Source: an uncultured Gilliamella sp. | Lineage (GTDB): Bacteria > Pseudomonadota > Gammaproteobacteria > Enterobacterales > Enterobacteriaceae | Assembly (NCBI GenBank): GCA_945291235.1 | Contig: CALYQY010000008.1 | Coordinates: 1 to 38,585, forward strand | Direction: 5' to 3' | Length of the DNA: 38,585 nt | In this document: positions 10,011 through 17,204 of the stretch, piece by piece | Numbering within the stretch: position 1 is the first letter of the stretch | Layout of the letters: each line of letters opens with the position of its first letter | Position numbers and translations under genes: made by a program | Notes under the pieces: model-generated | The model's database searches: none | What the model saw: only the letters and a program-made list of their open reading frames with translations | What the model was told of the DNA's origin: nothing

Positions 10011-11069
10011 TTAACGATATAAGTCAACAAACACGGTAATATTAGGGCCATTTGTATCTTGTGCAATTCTAGCAATATGATAATACTTGGCACCAGCTTC
10101 TATCGCTCTTTTACCTGCTTGATATGAAATTTCCTGATCTGTGACATAATAGCCACGGAATTTTATTGTATTGAAAGGAACCATTTTAGCTGCTGTTCCA
10201 TCATTTAATTCTTGAATTTTACGACCATCCGAAAGAGTGACAGTGTAACGATTTACACGCTGTGGTTCGCTCATGACTTCAGGTTTTTCTGAAGTAGGAG
10301 TATTAGTTTGTGCTGTTGTAATAGTCGTTGTAGTCGAATTAGTAGAAGAAGCAGTATCGATAACTTTGACTTTGTTATTAAATTTATCAGCATAAAACTT
10401 TTCATTAAATGCAGATGGTGAATAATACCCCGGTCTTTCAACTTGCATTGCGGCTTCGCCACCTTGGGCTAAAGCTAATTGTCCTGCTTCGGAATCATAA
10501 GGGATTGCATTTTCAGGTTGAAGTTTACGCTCTGGTGCATCTTTCTTAAATAAATAGGCAACAACCTGCAAATTACTTCCTAATTCTGAACGATTATCAA
10601 TATAGTAAGCATAAGCACCTTTGTTTAAAGCTTCTTTTGCAATTGATTGATTAATATCATATTCACTTGGGAAATAACCACGAATACGAACAATATCATA
10701 AGGTTCTAGGCGAATAGCTTTAGATTTAGGGTATTCGTAGACTCCACCAAATTGGCGAAAGTTGTCAGTTTTCTCTTCGGCTTTAGGTGCATTAGCTTTG
10801 TACAATTTAGCATAAACAATACGCAAAGTATCATTAGAAGGGCTGATATTTGTCGTTGTAATATAGAAAGACGCAGCACCTTCTTTGTCTGCTGCTTTAG
10901 ACATAGCCAACACATAATCGCTATCAGTATAAAATGCACCTCGAACAGAAATTTGTTTGAAAGACTGCAAGTTGCTTGCTTGTTCTTCAGTTAACTGCTG
11001 AGCCGCATAAGAATACATAGGAACAAATGTAACCATAGCAGCAATAAGTGTTTTCTTTAAACTCGTCAT
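10011..11069 (-). CDS. ydgH: YdgH-like triple DUF1471 periplasmic protein
   Basis: A secreted protein of the YdgH/YhcN (DUF1471) family with three repeats of the domain. A signal peptide precedes a likely cut after YSYA (residue 22). Repeat 1 carries ISVRGAFYTDSD and KAADKEGAASFYI, repeat 2 VRIRGYFPSEYD and LNKGAYAYYID, and repeat 3 IKFRGYYVTDQE and EAGAKYYHIARI. A Thr/Ser-rich linker (about residues 238-260) separates repeats 2 and 3 and is longer than in E. coli YdgH (352 against 314 residues). E. coli relatives are linked to envelope stress and biofilm; the molecular function is unknown. Single-gene unit between hrpA and fnr. Confidence 0.85.
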   Translation of the reverse strand: MTSLKKTLIAAMVTFVPMYSYAAQQLTEEQASNLQSFKQISVRGAFYTDSDYVLAMSKAADKEGAASFYITTTNISPSNDTLRIVYAKLYKANAPKAEEKTDNFRQFGGVYEYPKSKAIRLEPYDIVRIRGYFPSEYDINQSIAKEALNKGAYAYYIDNRSELGSNLQVVAYLFKKDAPERKLQPENAIPYDSEAGQLALAQGGEAAMQVERPGYYSPSAFNEKFYADKFNNKVKVIDTASSTNSTTTTITTAQTNTPTSEKPEVMSEPQRVNRYTVTLSDGRKIQELNDGTAAKMVPFNTIKFRGYYVTDQEISYQAGKRAIEAGAKYYHIARIAQDTNGPNITVFVDLYR

Positions 11070-11132
11070 ATTCTATAAACCTTACAATTTTTAAATCGTA
11101 TATTAAATATTTGTTATTTTAACATAAAAAAA

Positions 11133-11846
11133 TCAGTTACCTAAACTTATTAGCGCATTTAAATTTTTAATAAAAATATATCTGCCTTTAACGTGTAAAA
11201 TATCTTGTTCTTGTAGTTTCGACAAAATTCGGCTAACAGTTTCAATCGTTAAACCTAAATAATTTGCTATATCACTACGGCTCATAGATAACTTTATGTT
11301 TAGTGATGTGTGACCACGATTTTCATATCTTCTATAAAGAGAATATATAAAATAGGCTAGGCGTTCATCAGCCTTTTTCTGAGAATAACATAAAATTAAT
11401 TTTTGATAGTTATAAATGTCATTACTTAATAACCTAAATATCATGCTTCTGACACAAGCATTTGATTCAACTAAAGACATTAGTTCTTCATAACGCAATT
11501 CACAAGCTAAAGTATTAGTAAGCGCTTTAATGTTGTTATTATATATTTTAGTTGATATAGAATCCAGTCCAACAATATCACCAGGTAGATAAAAGCCATT
11601 AATCTGTTCTTTATTGTCTGATGTTGTAACATAGGTTTTTACAGCACCAGAATGAATAATAAAAAACCGAGTAAAATCAGTGCTCTTGGATACTATGAGT
11701 TCATCTTTAGCATAAGTCTTTTTACGTTCCAAAACATTATTTAAAGTATTATTTAATAACATTGGTAGACATAAAGAGCCTATACTGCATAATTCGCAAG
11801 GAACTGAATAACTTTTTGATCGTATATTCTTATTGGTAGTTTGCAT
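11133..11846 (-). CDS. fnr: FNR-family oxygen-sensing regulator
   Basis: A CRP/FNR-family regulator of 237 residues. The four [4Fe-4S] ligand positions of FNR are present: C17, C20 and C26 (CELCSIGSLC, same spacing as E. coli C20-C23-C29) and C115 (LACELRYEE, equivalent to C122). A cyclic-nucleotide-type beta roll covers about 40-125, a dimer helix about 130-165, and the helix-turn-helix 188-211 has IETVSR with E202, S205 and R206, the residues that read TTGAT half sites in E. coli. It should switch genes to anaerobic metabolism. Sequence is clearly more diverged from E. coli FNR than its neighbours are from their homologues, and it lacks the E. coli C-terminal tail, so a paralogue is possible. 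Shine-Dalgarno weak. Confidence 0.85.
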   Translation of the reverse strand: MQTTNKNIRSKSYSVPCELCSIGSLCLPMLLNNTLNNVLERKKTYAKDELIVSKSTDFTRFFIIHSGAVKTYVTTSDNKEQINGFYLPGDIVGLDSISTKIYNNNIKALTNTLACELRYEELMSLVESNACVRSMIFRLLSNDIYNYQKLILCYSQKKADERLAYFIYSLYRRYENRGHTSLNIKLSMSRSDIANYLGLTIETVSRILSKLQEQDILHVKGRYIFIKNLNALISLGN

Positions 11847-12452
11847 AATAAATTAATCATTAATCCAAGTTCAGTTCTAGCCAAGAGTAACATATTTTTA
11901 TGATAAAACAACAATTGGCCAATTCATATAGTTTAAATTATTAATCAACAAAACGTTCATTTAGTTTAAATTAACAGAAGGCAAGCATTAAAATAAGCAT
12001 AATAATGAAAAGTATTAATAGGTGTTAGCAATTATATACTAAAGATAATCGATTTTATATTATGATATTGACTATCACTCTAAAAGGTTAAATTACGGTT
12101 TGATCTGATAGTTAAAGAACTTTTAATCAATTTTGAATTGAAAGTAGGGTTTAGCAAAACGGAGATATAACTGAAAATCATTTTAAGTTCGTAATAATGA
12201 TTGTATTTAACATAATATACATTATCCAAATCTTATCCAATTGATTAAAAACAATAAAATCTAAATTTTTTTTCATTCATATGGCTACTTAATGTTCATG
12301 AAGAATAGGGCGTTATATAAGATTTATAAGTAGAAAATTAAATCTAGTTCAATGATTTATAATTACGAATTTAAGTTAATTTTTTTAAAATTCACTTATT
12401 AATAATAATTATTAATTTATTATAGAATACCCAACTGGCTAAATACAATCCG
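11847..12452. other. Gene-free AT-rich region upstream of fnr
   Basis: No credible coding frame. Elements I see: a 12-bp palindrome AATTGGCCAATT at 11913-11924; a 12-bp direct repeat TAGTTTAAATTA at 11929-11940 and 11962-11973 (33 bases apart), both possible operators in the fnr promoter region; and a minus-oriented dif-like site at 12205-12232 (separate entry). No clear TTGATNNNNATCAA FNR box was found. Confidence 0.5.
12205..12232 (-). other. dif-like XerCD site 1 (minus orientation)
   Basis: Read on the minus strand the 28 bases are arm GATTTGGATAA, centre TGTATA, arm TTATGTTAAAT. The last two parts are identical to E. coli dif (XerD arm TTATGTTAAAT, centre TGTATA). Only two bases, both in the XerC arm, differ from the second site at 13295-13322, which lies in the opposite orientation. 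It may be the chromosomal dif, or an attachment site left by an XerCD-using phage. Confidence 0.8.
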
Positions 12453-12671
12453 TTAAATCATAAAAAATAAGCCTTTATGTTTACCATCAAAAAAGACAAG
12501 TACAATAAATATTATGATAACAGCCAAAATAATTCTAAATTTTCTTTTTTTAAAAAGTTTTTCAATCTTGTTATTTAGATAAGTTCTATCAACATAACTC
12601 ATACATAATATCAAAATAACCAATAAAATAGCTATTGGAACAGCTAAAACCATATCATTATTAATTGTCAT
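12453..12671 (-). CDS. Small two-helix membrane protein, unknown
   Basis: A 72-residue hypothetical protein with two hydrophobic segments (about residues 7-26 and 46-62) separated by a very basic loop (NNKIEKLFKKRKFR). By the positive-inside rule both ends should face out with the loop in the cytoplasm. Not recognised. It lies between the two inverted dif-like sites, next to a phage replication remnant, so it could be phage or cargo material; small two-helix proteins also occur as toxins or phage coat-assembly proteins. The ATG has only a weak GAG upstream. Confidence 0.4.
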   Translation of the reverse strand: MTINNDMVLAVPIAILLVILILCMSYVDRTYLNNKIEKLFKKRKFRIILAVIIIFIVLVFFDGKHKGLFFMI

Positions 12672-12828
12672 ATTTTTGTTTAACTCATTATCTATATCTA
12701 ACTATAAATGCAATTACCCGGAATCCTTTTTCTTAAAAATAATTGAAACGGTTATCGTAAAATCACTGTCAAAATTACCAAACCTTAAAACGATTTAATC
12801 AAAATCCTAATCCTAAATAATAATGTAA

Positions 12829-13253
12829 CATTTATTATCTAGAACGCATAACAAAATTCATACAGATATGTTTTCACATTATTGGGGATTATCAAACTAT
12901 GAACGATTAAATGAATTACATGATGAATTTTTGTATTTAGATAAAAAACTGGGGATTTTGAAACTATCAGCGAACAATTAATAAGGTGTAGCGTAGTAGA
13001 AACCACACGTTCAGCAAATACTAATGCAATGTATGCGATTCAATGGGCGCATGGACAAACATTTGATTTTAACAAATCACAGGTTCAAATACACAGAGCA
13101 CGTTTGAGAAAAATCGGCATTGATATAGCACAGCGTTGCAATCTGGCAAAATTTAGCCCGATTTCTGTTCGAGAAATCCGACAGGTTACGGTATCTGATT
13201 GTCCAATTCCTGATTGGTACAAAATGCCACAGATATTTAAATTAGCGTCGTAA
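12829..13253 (+). pseudogene. Remnant of a phage replication initiator (II/X-like)
   Basis: Two adjoining plus-strand frames read as one protein end. Frame one (open from 12829, ATG at 12868) gives MFSHYWGLSNYERLNELHDE and FLYLDKK. A one-base loss in the G run near 12951 moves to a second frame: GDFETISEQLI, then VHRARLR-type text QIHRARLRKIGIDIAQRC, ending SDCPIPDWYKMPQIFKLAS. The (R/K)ARLRKIGIDI block and the PDWY-near-C-terminus are hallmarks of the C-terminal part of filamentous-phage/plasmid replication proteins (gene II/X family; f1 pII ends PDWYNEPVLKIA). The N-terminal catalytic part is missing. The last 75 codons (ATG 13029) are open but alone would not make a working initiator. Ends 42 bases before a dif site. 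Confidence 0.65.
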
Positions 13254-13294
13254 ATTGGTTAGCTGAATGATGAAAATTCACGTACGTTTATCGT

Positions 13295-13322
13295 GATGCG
13301 GATAATGTATATTATGTTAAAT
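13295..13322 (+). other. dif-like XerCD site 2 (plus orientation)
   Basis: Arm GATGCGGATAA, centre TGTATA, arm TTATGTTAAAT. Compared with E. coli dif (XerC arm GGTGCGCATAA, then the same centre and XerD arm), 26 of 28 positions agree. This is the better dif candidate in the window. The neighbouring genes (fnr, ydgH, rlhA, htpX, hslJ) have E. coli homologues in the terminus half of the chromosome, which fits a chromosomal dif location. Confidence 0.88.
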
Positions 13323-13351
13323 AATATTTATTGTTTAGGAATCAATAAATT

Positions 13352-13465
13352 ATGTTATTTTATCTGATGATAATACTATTTATTGCCTTACTGAGTTATA
13401 ACCTATTCCTAATTAACATCAACATTCATACTTTAGCATTTAATATTTTTTGCCAAAATTTCTAA
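13352..13465 (+). CDS. Possible 37-residue membrane peptide
   Basis: An ATG with TTAGGA 11 bases upstream opens a 37-codon frame starting MLFYLMIILFIALLSYNLFL, one hydrophobic helix followed by a short polar tail. It begins 30 bases after dif site 2. No family recognised; in AT-rich DNA such frames arise by chance, and it may be a fragment of a larger lost gene. Confidence 0.22.
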   Translation: MLFYLMIILFIALLSYNLFLININIHTLAFNIFCQNF

Positions 13466-13542
13466 AGTTGAATGTTTATTTGTAACCAAAAATTATTTGA
13501 AACAAATGTATTGAAATTTGAATGAACCAAAACCAAAGCATT

Positions 13543-15489
13543 TTATTTAGATATGAAAATAATTTCGCTTCCTGACAATGGCATTTTTAAAACATGATTT
13601 TTAATTTTACCCCAAACTTGCATTTCACATGCTTTACAGTTAAATTTCAAAATGAGCTCTTCATTATTATTTTGTATTAATTTCATTGGTGTGACTTTTG
13701 TTTTGACACCTTGAATACCTTTAGCTTGTTTCGGACATAAATTGAACGCAAATCGCAAACAGTGTTTTGTTATCATCAAAGGAACATCATCTTTAATTTC
13801 ATGAGCTTCATATGCGCTTTCTATTAATTGAACACCATGTTGTTTATAAAACTCACGGGCTTTATGATTATAGACATTAGCTAAATAAGTTAATTGATTA
13901 TCGGGATAAATTGGTTTTGGGTTAGTTTCAGGCTTACGCTTATTGGTTTGGTAGCTTGCTAACCTTGCTGAAGTTAATTTTTCAATAATGTCTCGTCTTA
14001 ATTGATTAAGTTGACTGCTGGGAATAAAATAAATTATCGATAAATCGATAATAAGCTCAGACAAATAATAAATAGTTTGCCCAAGTTTAGATAGATTATC
14101 TTGAATATTTTTTAACGCTTTATCAGTTTGATTCGCCAAATCAAATTGACCAATCAGATCTAATTCGACACAAATACCCTCCTCACTTTTGGCTTTCAAC
14201 TGAATTCCATTATCGATATTAGACAACACAAACGAAACACCAATACGACGAACGCTTGAATCTTTGAGTAAGTTTTGTTGCCATAAATGATCTAAATTAC
14301 GATTAACAATAAAAGGCAATTTGATGGTATTAAGCGATTTAGGAATTTCATTAGGATAAACCCGATATTGATTAGCACCTAATTTATCGACTTTATCTGC
14401 TCGAAATCCAAACACTTCTCGTTTAATGAGGACATTTAGACCATCACCATTAGTTAACATTTTTTCAGATTTAATATCAATATACTGAGCGGTTACATTA
14501 GTTATTTCACCAATTTGTAATCCAATAAATTTTGGCGACTCAAAAGCACCAATGTCAGGTTTTCGACCAGTAACAAAATAGTCTGTATTACCACGGTTAA
14601 ATGTTCGTTTGGGATCTGGTGTAAAAAAGTATTCTGTTTTGCCACTAGAAGCAGCCGTTAAATTCGATGAATTTGAAAGGATGTTATCCAATTTTTGTCG
14701 ATAATGTGCAGTAATATTTTTTACATAAGTTAAATCTTTATAACGCCCTTCTATCTTAAACGATCTTACACCAGCTTGGATTAGCGATTCTAAATTATCT
14801 GATTGATAATTGTCTTTCATCGATAACAAATGCTTTTCGTAAGCAACAACACGTCCTTGATCATCTTTTAAAGTAAAAGGCAATCGGCAAGCCTGTGAGC
14901 AATCTCCACGATTAGCACTACGCCCAGTTTGCGCATGTGAAATATAGCATTGCCCGGAAAAAGCGACACATAACGCACCATGAATAAAAAACTCTATTTT
15001 TGCATCTATTTGCTTAAAAATAGTCGTAATTTCATTTAAGTTTAATTCACGTGCTAATACAATTTGCGAAAAACCAACATCGGATAAAAACTTTGCCTTT
15101 TCTGGCGTTCGAATATCCATTTGCGTACTGGCATGTAAGTCGATTGGTGGAATATCTAAATTTAAAATACCCATATCTTGCACGATTAACGCATCGACGC
15201 CTGCATGATAGAATTGCCAAATTAATTGTCTTGCAGATTCTAATTCATTATCATGAAGAATCGTATTTAACGTAACAAAAACTTTAGCGTAATAACGATG
15301 TGCAAATTCAACTAATTTTGCAATATCACTAACCGAATTTCCTGCATTATGACGAGCGCCAAAACTAGGCCCGCCTATATATACAGCATCTGCACCATGT
15401 AAAATTGCCTGCATCGCAATTTCAATATTTTTTGCAGGACTTAGTAATTCTAATTGGTTTTTATTCTGATATTGATCCATCTGTGACAT
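13543..15489 (-). CDS. rlhA: 23S rRNA C2501 hydroxylation protein RlhA (peptidase U32 family)
   Basis: RlhA (formerly YdcP), a U32-family protein needed for 5-hydroxycytidine at position 2501 of 23S rRNA in E. coli. It has 648 residues (E. coli about 650-670). The N-terminal U32 barrel has ELLSPAKNIEIAMQAILHGA (12-31) and HGALCVAFSGQCYISHAQTG, with cysteines C174, C181, C197 and C201 in the region that holds an iron-sulfur cluster in relatives. The C-terminal DUF3656/collagenase-like part ends with ITKHCLRFAFNLCPKQAKG and KFNCKACEMQVWGKIKNH. The length excludes the short relatives TrhP/YegQ and UbiU/UbiV. Single-gene unit driven by a strong promoter at 15542-15570. Confidence 0.94.
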   Translation of the reverse strand: MSQMDQYQNKNQLELLSPAKNIEIAMQAILHGADAVYIGGPSFGARHNAGNSVSDIAKLVEFAHRYYAKVFVTLNTILHDNELESARQLIWQFYHAGVDALIVQDMGILNLDIPPIDLHASTQMDIRTPEKAKFLSDVGFSQIVLARELNLNEITTIFKQIDAKIEFFIHGALCVAFSGQCYISHAQTGRSANRGDCSQACRLPFTLKDDQGRVVAYEKHLLSMKDNYQSDNLESLIQAGVRSFKIEGRYKDLTYVKNITAHYRQKLDNILSNSSNLTAASSGKTEYFFTPDPKRTFNRGNTDYFVTGRKPDIGAFESPKFIGLQIGEITNVTAQYIDIKSEKMLTNGDGLNVLIKREVFGFRADKVDKLGANQYRVYPNEIPKSLNTIKLPFIVNRNLDHLWQQNLLKDSSVRRIGVSFVLSNIDNGIQLKAKSEEGICVELDLIGQFDLANQTDKALKNIQDNLSKLGQTIYYLSELIIDLSIIYFIPSSQLNQLRRDIIEKLTSARLASYQTNKRKPETNPKPIYPDNQLTYLANVYNHKAREFYKQHGVQLIESAYEAHEIKDDVPLMITKHCLRFAFNLCPKQAKGIQGVKTKVTPMKLIQNNNEELILKFNCKACEMQVWGKIKNHVLKMPLSGSEIIFISK

Positions 15490-15529
15490 CGTTTATTCTC
15501 AAAAATACTTCAAATTTTAGTGTTTTAAT

Positions 15530-15573
15530 TTATTGACAAGCGTTATAGTGAATTCACTAAGACTTGTCAATAA
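15530..15573 (-). promoter_or_regulatory. rlhA promoter with large overlapping inverted repeat
   Basis: On the minus strand, -35 TTGACA (15565-15570) and -10 TATAAC (15542-15547) are 17 bases apart, almost consensus. They lie inside an imperfect hairpin-forming repeat: outer arms TTATTGACAAG (15530-15540) and CTTGTCAATAA (15563-15573), inner perfect palindrome TAGTGAATTCACTA (15546-15559) covering the spacer and part of the -10. The inner palindrome has the look of an operator for a dimeric repressor; I do not recognise the regulator. Confidence 0.75.
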
Positions 15574-15618
15574 TAACAGGGTAATACTTTTATTTAATAA
15601 AATGTTAATTTGTGATTT

Positions 15619-16488
15619 CTATTTAAGATAATGTCGTGCTTTTAAAGCCGCTATACGTTTGTCTAATGGCGGATGAGACATAAATAGTTCTGAAATTTTG
15701 GTTTTTTTCGCACCATTTATACAAAATGCCATTATCGATGAATCTTCTTTAGGTTCGTAACTTGTTTTTAACTTTTCTAACGCTGCAATCATTTTATTTG
15801 CACCTACCAATTTTGCCGAACCAGCATCAGCATGAAATTCACGGTAACGTGAAAACCACATAGTAATAATACTTGCCAAAATACCAAAAATGGTTTCAAA
15901 GACCATAACAATTAGATAATAAATCATTTGGGATGATCCTCGATTACGTTCATCCATGGCTTGAGTTGCCAATGAAGCTAATAGTCTGGATATAAAAATA
16001 ACAAATGTATTAATTACACCCTGTAATAAAGTCATTGTAACCATATCTCCATTAGCGATGTGACTCATTTCATGTGCAATGACAGCTTCTGCTTCATCCT
16101 GTGACATCGTACTTAATAAACCTGAGCTAACGGCAACCAATGAACTATTTTTACTTGCTCCTGTAGCAAATGCATTCATATCATTAGCTTCATAAATTGC
16201 CACATCTGGCATTTTTAAACCAAGCTGTTCTGCCTGATGATTAACAATATTTAATAACCATTGTTCTTGAGTATTGGCCGCACGTTTAATCAGTTTTCCT
16301 TTAACCGATTTTAATGCTATTGTTTTAGAGAATAAAAGAGATATATATGAACCACCAAAGCCAAATATACCTGCAAAAATCAATAATCCTAAAGTACTGT
16401 GAGCATCTACCCCCAATATACTTAGGATAATACCAAAGACAAACATTACTGCTAAGTTAGTCAGTATAAATAGCCCTACTCGCATCAT
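15619..16488 (-). CDS. htpX: Membrane zinc metalloprotease HtpX
   Basis: HtpX, an inner-membrane M48 zinc endoprotease that degrades damaged membrane proteins with FtsH. 289 residues (E. coli 293). Two N-terminal membrane helices (about 5-25 and 34-53), the zinc motif HEMSH (H139, E140, H143), two further hydrophobic segments (about 155-175 and 188-212), the third ligand E217 in [15 protein letters not shown], and the C-terminal [12 protein letters not shown] start as in E. coli, with GGAG 7 bases upstream of the first ATG. Transcribed away from ffs, alone. Confidence 0.95.
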   Translation of the reverse strand: MMRVGLFILTNLAVMFVFGIILSILGVDAHSTLGLLIFAGIFGFGGSYISLLFSKTIALKSVKGKLIKRAANTQEQWLLNIVNHQAEQLGLKMPDVAIYEANDMNAFATGASKNSSLVAVSSGLLSTMSQDEAEAVIAHEMSHIANGDMVTMTLLQGVINTFVIFISRLLASLATQAMDERNRGSSQMIYYLIVMVFETIFGILASIITMWFSRYREFHADAGSAKLVGANKMIAALEKLKTSYEPKEDSSIMAFCINGAKKTKISELFMSHPPLDKRIAALKARHYLK

Positions 16489-16661
16489 AAATCTACTCCA
16501 TATTGTTTTTAGCTTTTAATAAAAAAGCCTAGAAAATTGCCTATTATATTAATTCAACAAAAATACTTCTTTCTATTAGATAGGATGGCTATATGTTGTT
16601 ATATAGAATGATCAGTTAGTTAGTTTTATTTTTGAAAAGATTAAAGCATTGCAGATAGTTT

Positions 16662-16773
16662 GGAGGAGACCCTATCAGCCACATCCCACACACATATTTT
16701 TTACTTTGGCTGCTTCCTTCCGGACCTGACCTGATGAGCAAAGAAATGTTGCAAGAGGACCCATAGAGCCTCC
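16662..16773 (-). ncRNA. ffs: 4.5S signal recognition particle RNA
   Basis: The minus strand holds the universally conserved SRP domain IV, GGTCAGGTCCGGAAGGAAGC and AGCC (about 16708-16732), with the GGAA tetraloop and the asymmetric loop bound by Ffh. Ends pair: 5' GGAGG (16769-16773) with 3' CCTCC (16662-16666). About 112 bases, as in E. coli (114). The RNA binds Ffh to target membrane proteins. A short 5' leader (promoter at 16788-16816) would be removed by RNase P as in E. coli. Ends are accurate to a few bases. Confidence 0.95.
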
Positions 16774-16787
16774 ATTGAGGAGGTCGT

Positions 16788-16816
16788 ATTATGCTTGAAT
16801 CAATTAATTAATACAA
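16788..16816 (-). promoter_or_regulatory. Predicted ffs promoter
   Basis: On the minus strand -35 TTGTAT (16811-16816) and -10 CATAAT (16788-16793) are 17 bases apart, with transcription expected to start near 16780, a few bases before the mature 4.5S 5' end. Confidence 0.6.
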
Positions 16817-16830
16817 ACATTTTTTTAATA

Positions 16831-16876
16831 AAAAAAATTGAACGACCTTTCTTTAATCAATCAAAAAAAGGTCGTT
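16831..16876 (-). terminator. ihfA (pheST-ihfA operon) terminator
   Basis: A perfect 10-bp stem (AACGACCTTT against AAAGGTCGTT) with a 16-base loop is followed on the minus strand by CAATTTTTTTT. Lies 30 bases after the ihfA stop. Confidence 0.85.
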
Positions 16877-16905
16877 TAATTATCACACGAATACTTACCT
16901 AACTT

Positions 16906-17199
16906 TTAAAGCGTTAGGTTTTTTTCTACGCGATCTCTAAATTTAATTCCTGGTCTAAAGGTAACAACCCGACGAGCAGAGATATCTACACTTTCACCCG
17001 TTTTTGGATTTCGACCCGGTCGTGAATTTTTATCACGAATAGTGAAATTACCAAACCCAGATAATTTAACAGGTTCCCCTTTTTCTAAAGCCACTCGTAT
17101 CTCTTCAAAAAAAAGTTCAACAAGGACTTTAGCTTCTTGACGATCAATATTAAATTTATCGGCAAGACGATCTGCAATATCAGCTTTAGTTAATGTCAT
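16906..17199 (-). CDS. ihfA: Integration host factor subunit alpha
   Basis: IHF alpha, 97 residues (E. coli 99), the DNA-bending nucleoid protein that acts as a heterodimer with IhfB. Visible: [22 protein letters not shown], the core VKLSGFGNF, and the DNA-arm [10 protein letters not shown] with the intercalating Pro, then [16 protein letters not shown] [12 protein letters not shown]. The frame stays open 18 codons further upstream into pheT, but the family start is the ATG at 17199, with AAGAGA eight bases upstream and only 5 bases after the pheT stop. Last gene of the pheST-ihfA unit, as in E. coli. Confidence 0.96.
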   Translation of the reverse strand: MTLTKADIADRLADKFNIDRQEAKVLVELFFEEIRVALEKGEPVKLSGFGNFTIRDKNSRPGRNPKTGESVDISARRVVTFRPGIKFRDRVEKNLTL

Positions 17200-17204
17200 A
17201 ATTA

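Noticed and set aside
11847..12452. FNR box or CRP site upstream of fnr
   Set aside because: Candidates such as TTAATCATTAATCC miss too many consensus positions.
16897..16925. Taking this hairpin as the ihfA terminator
   Set aside because: Its T-run is on the plus strand; the minus-strand terminator is at 16831-16876.
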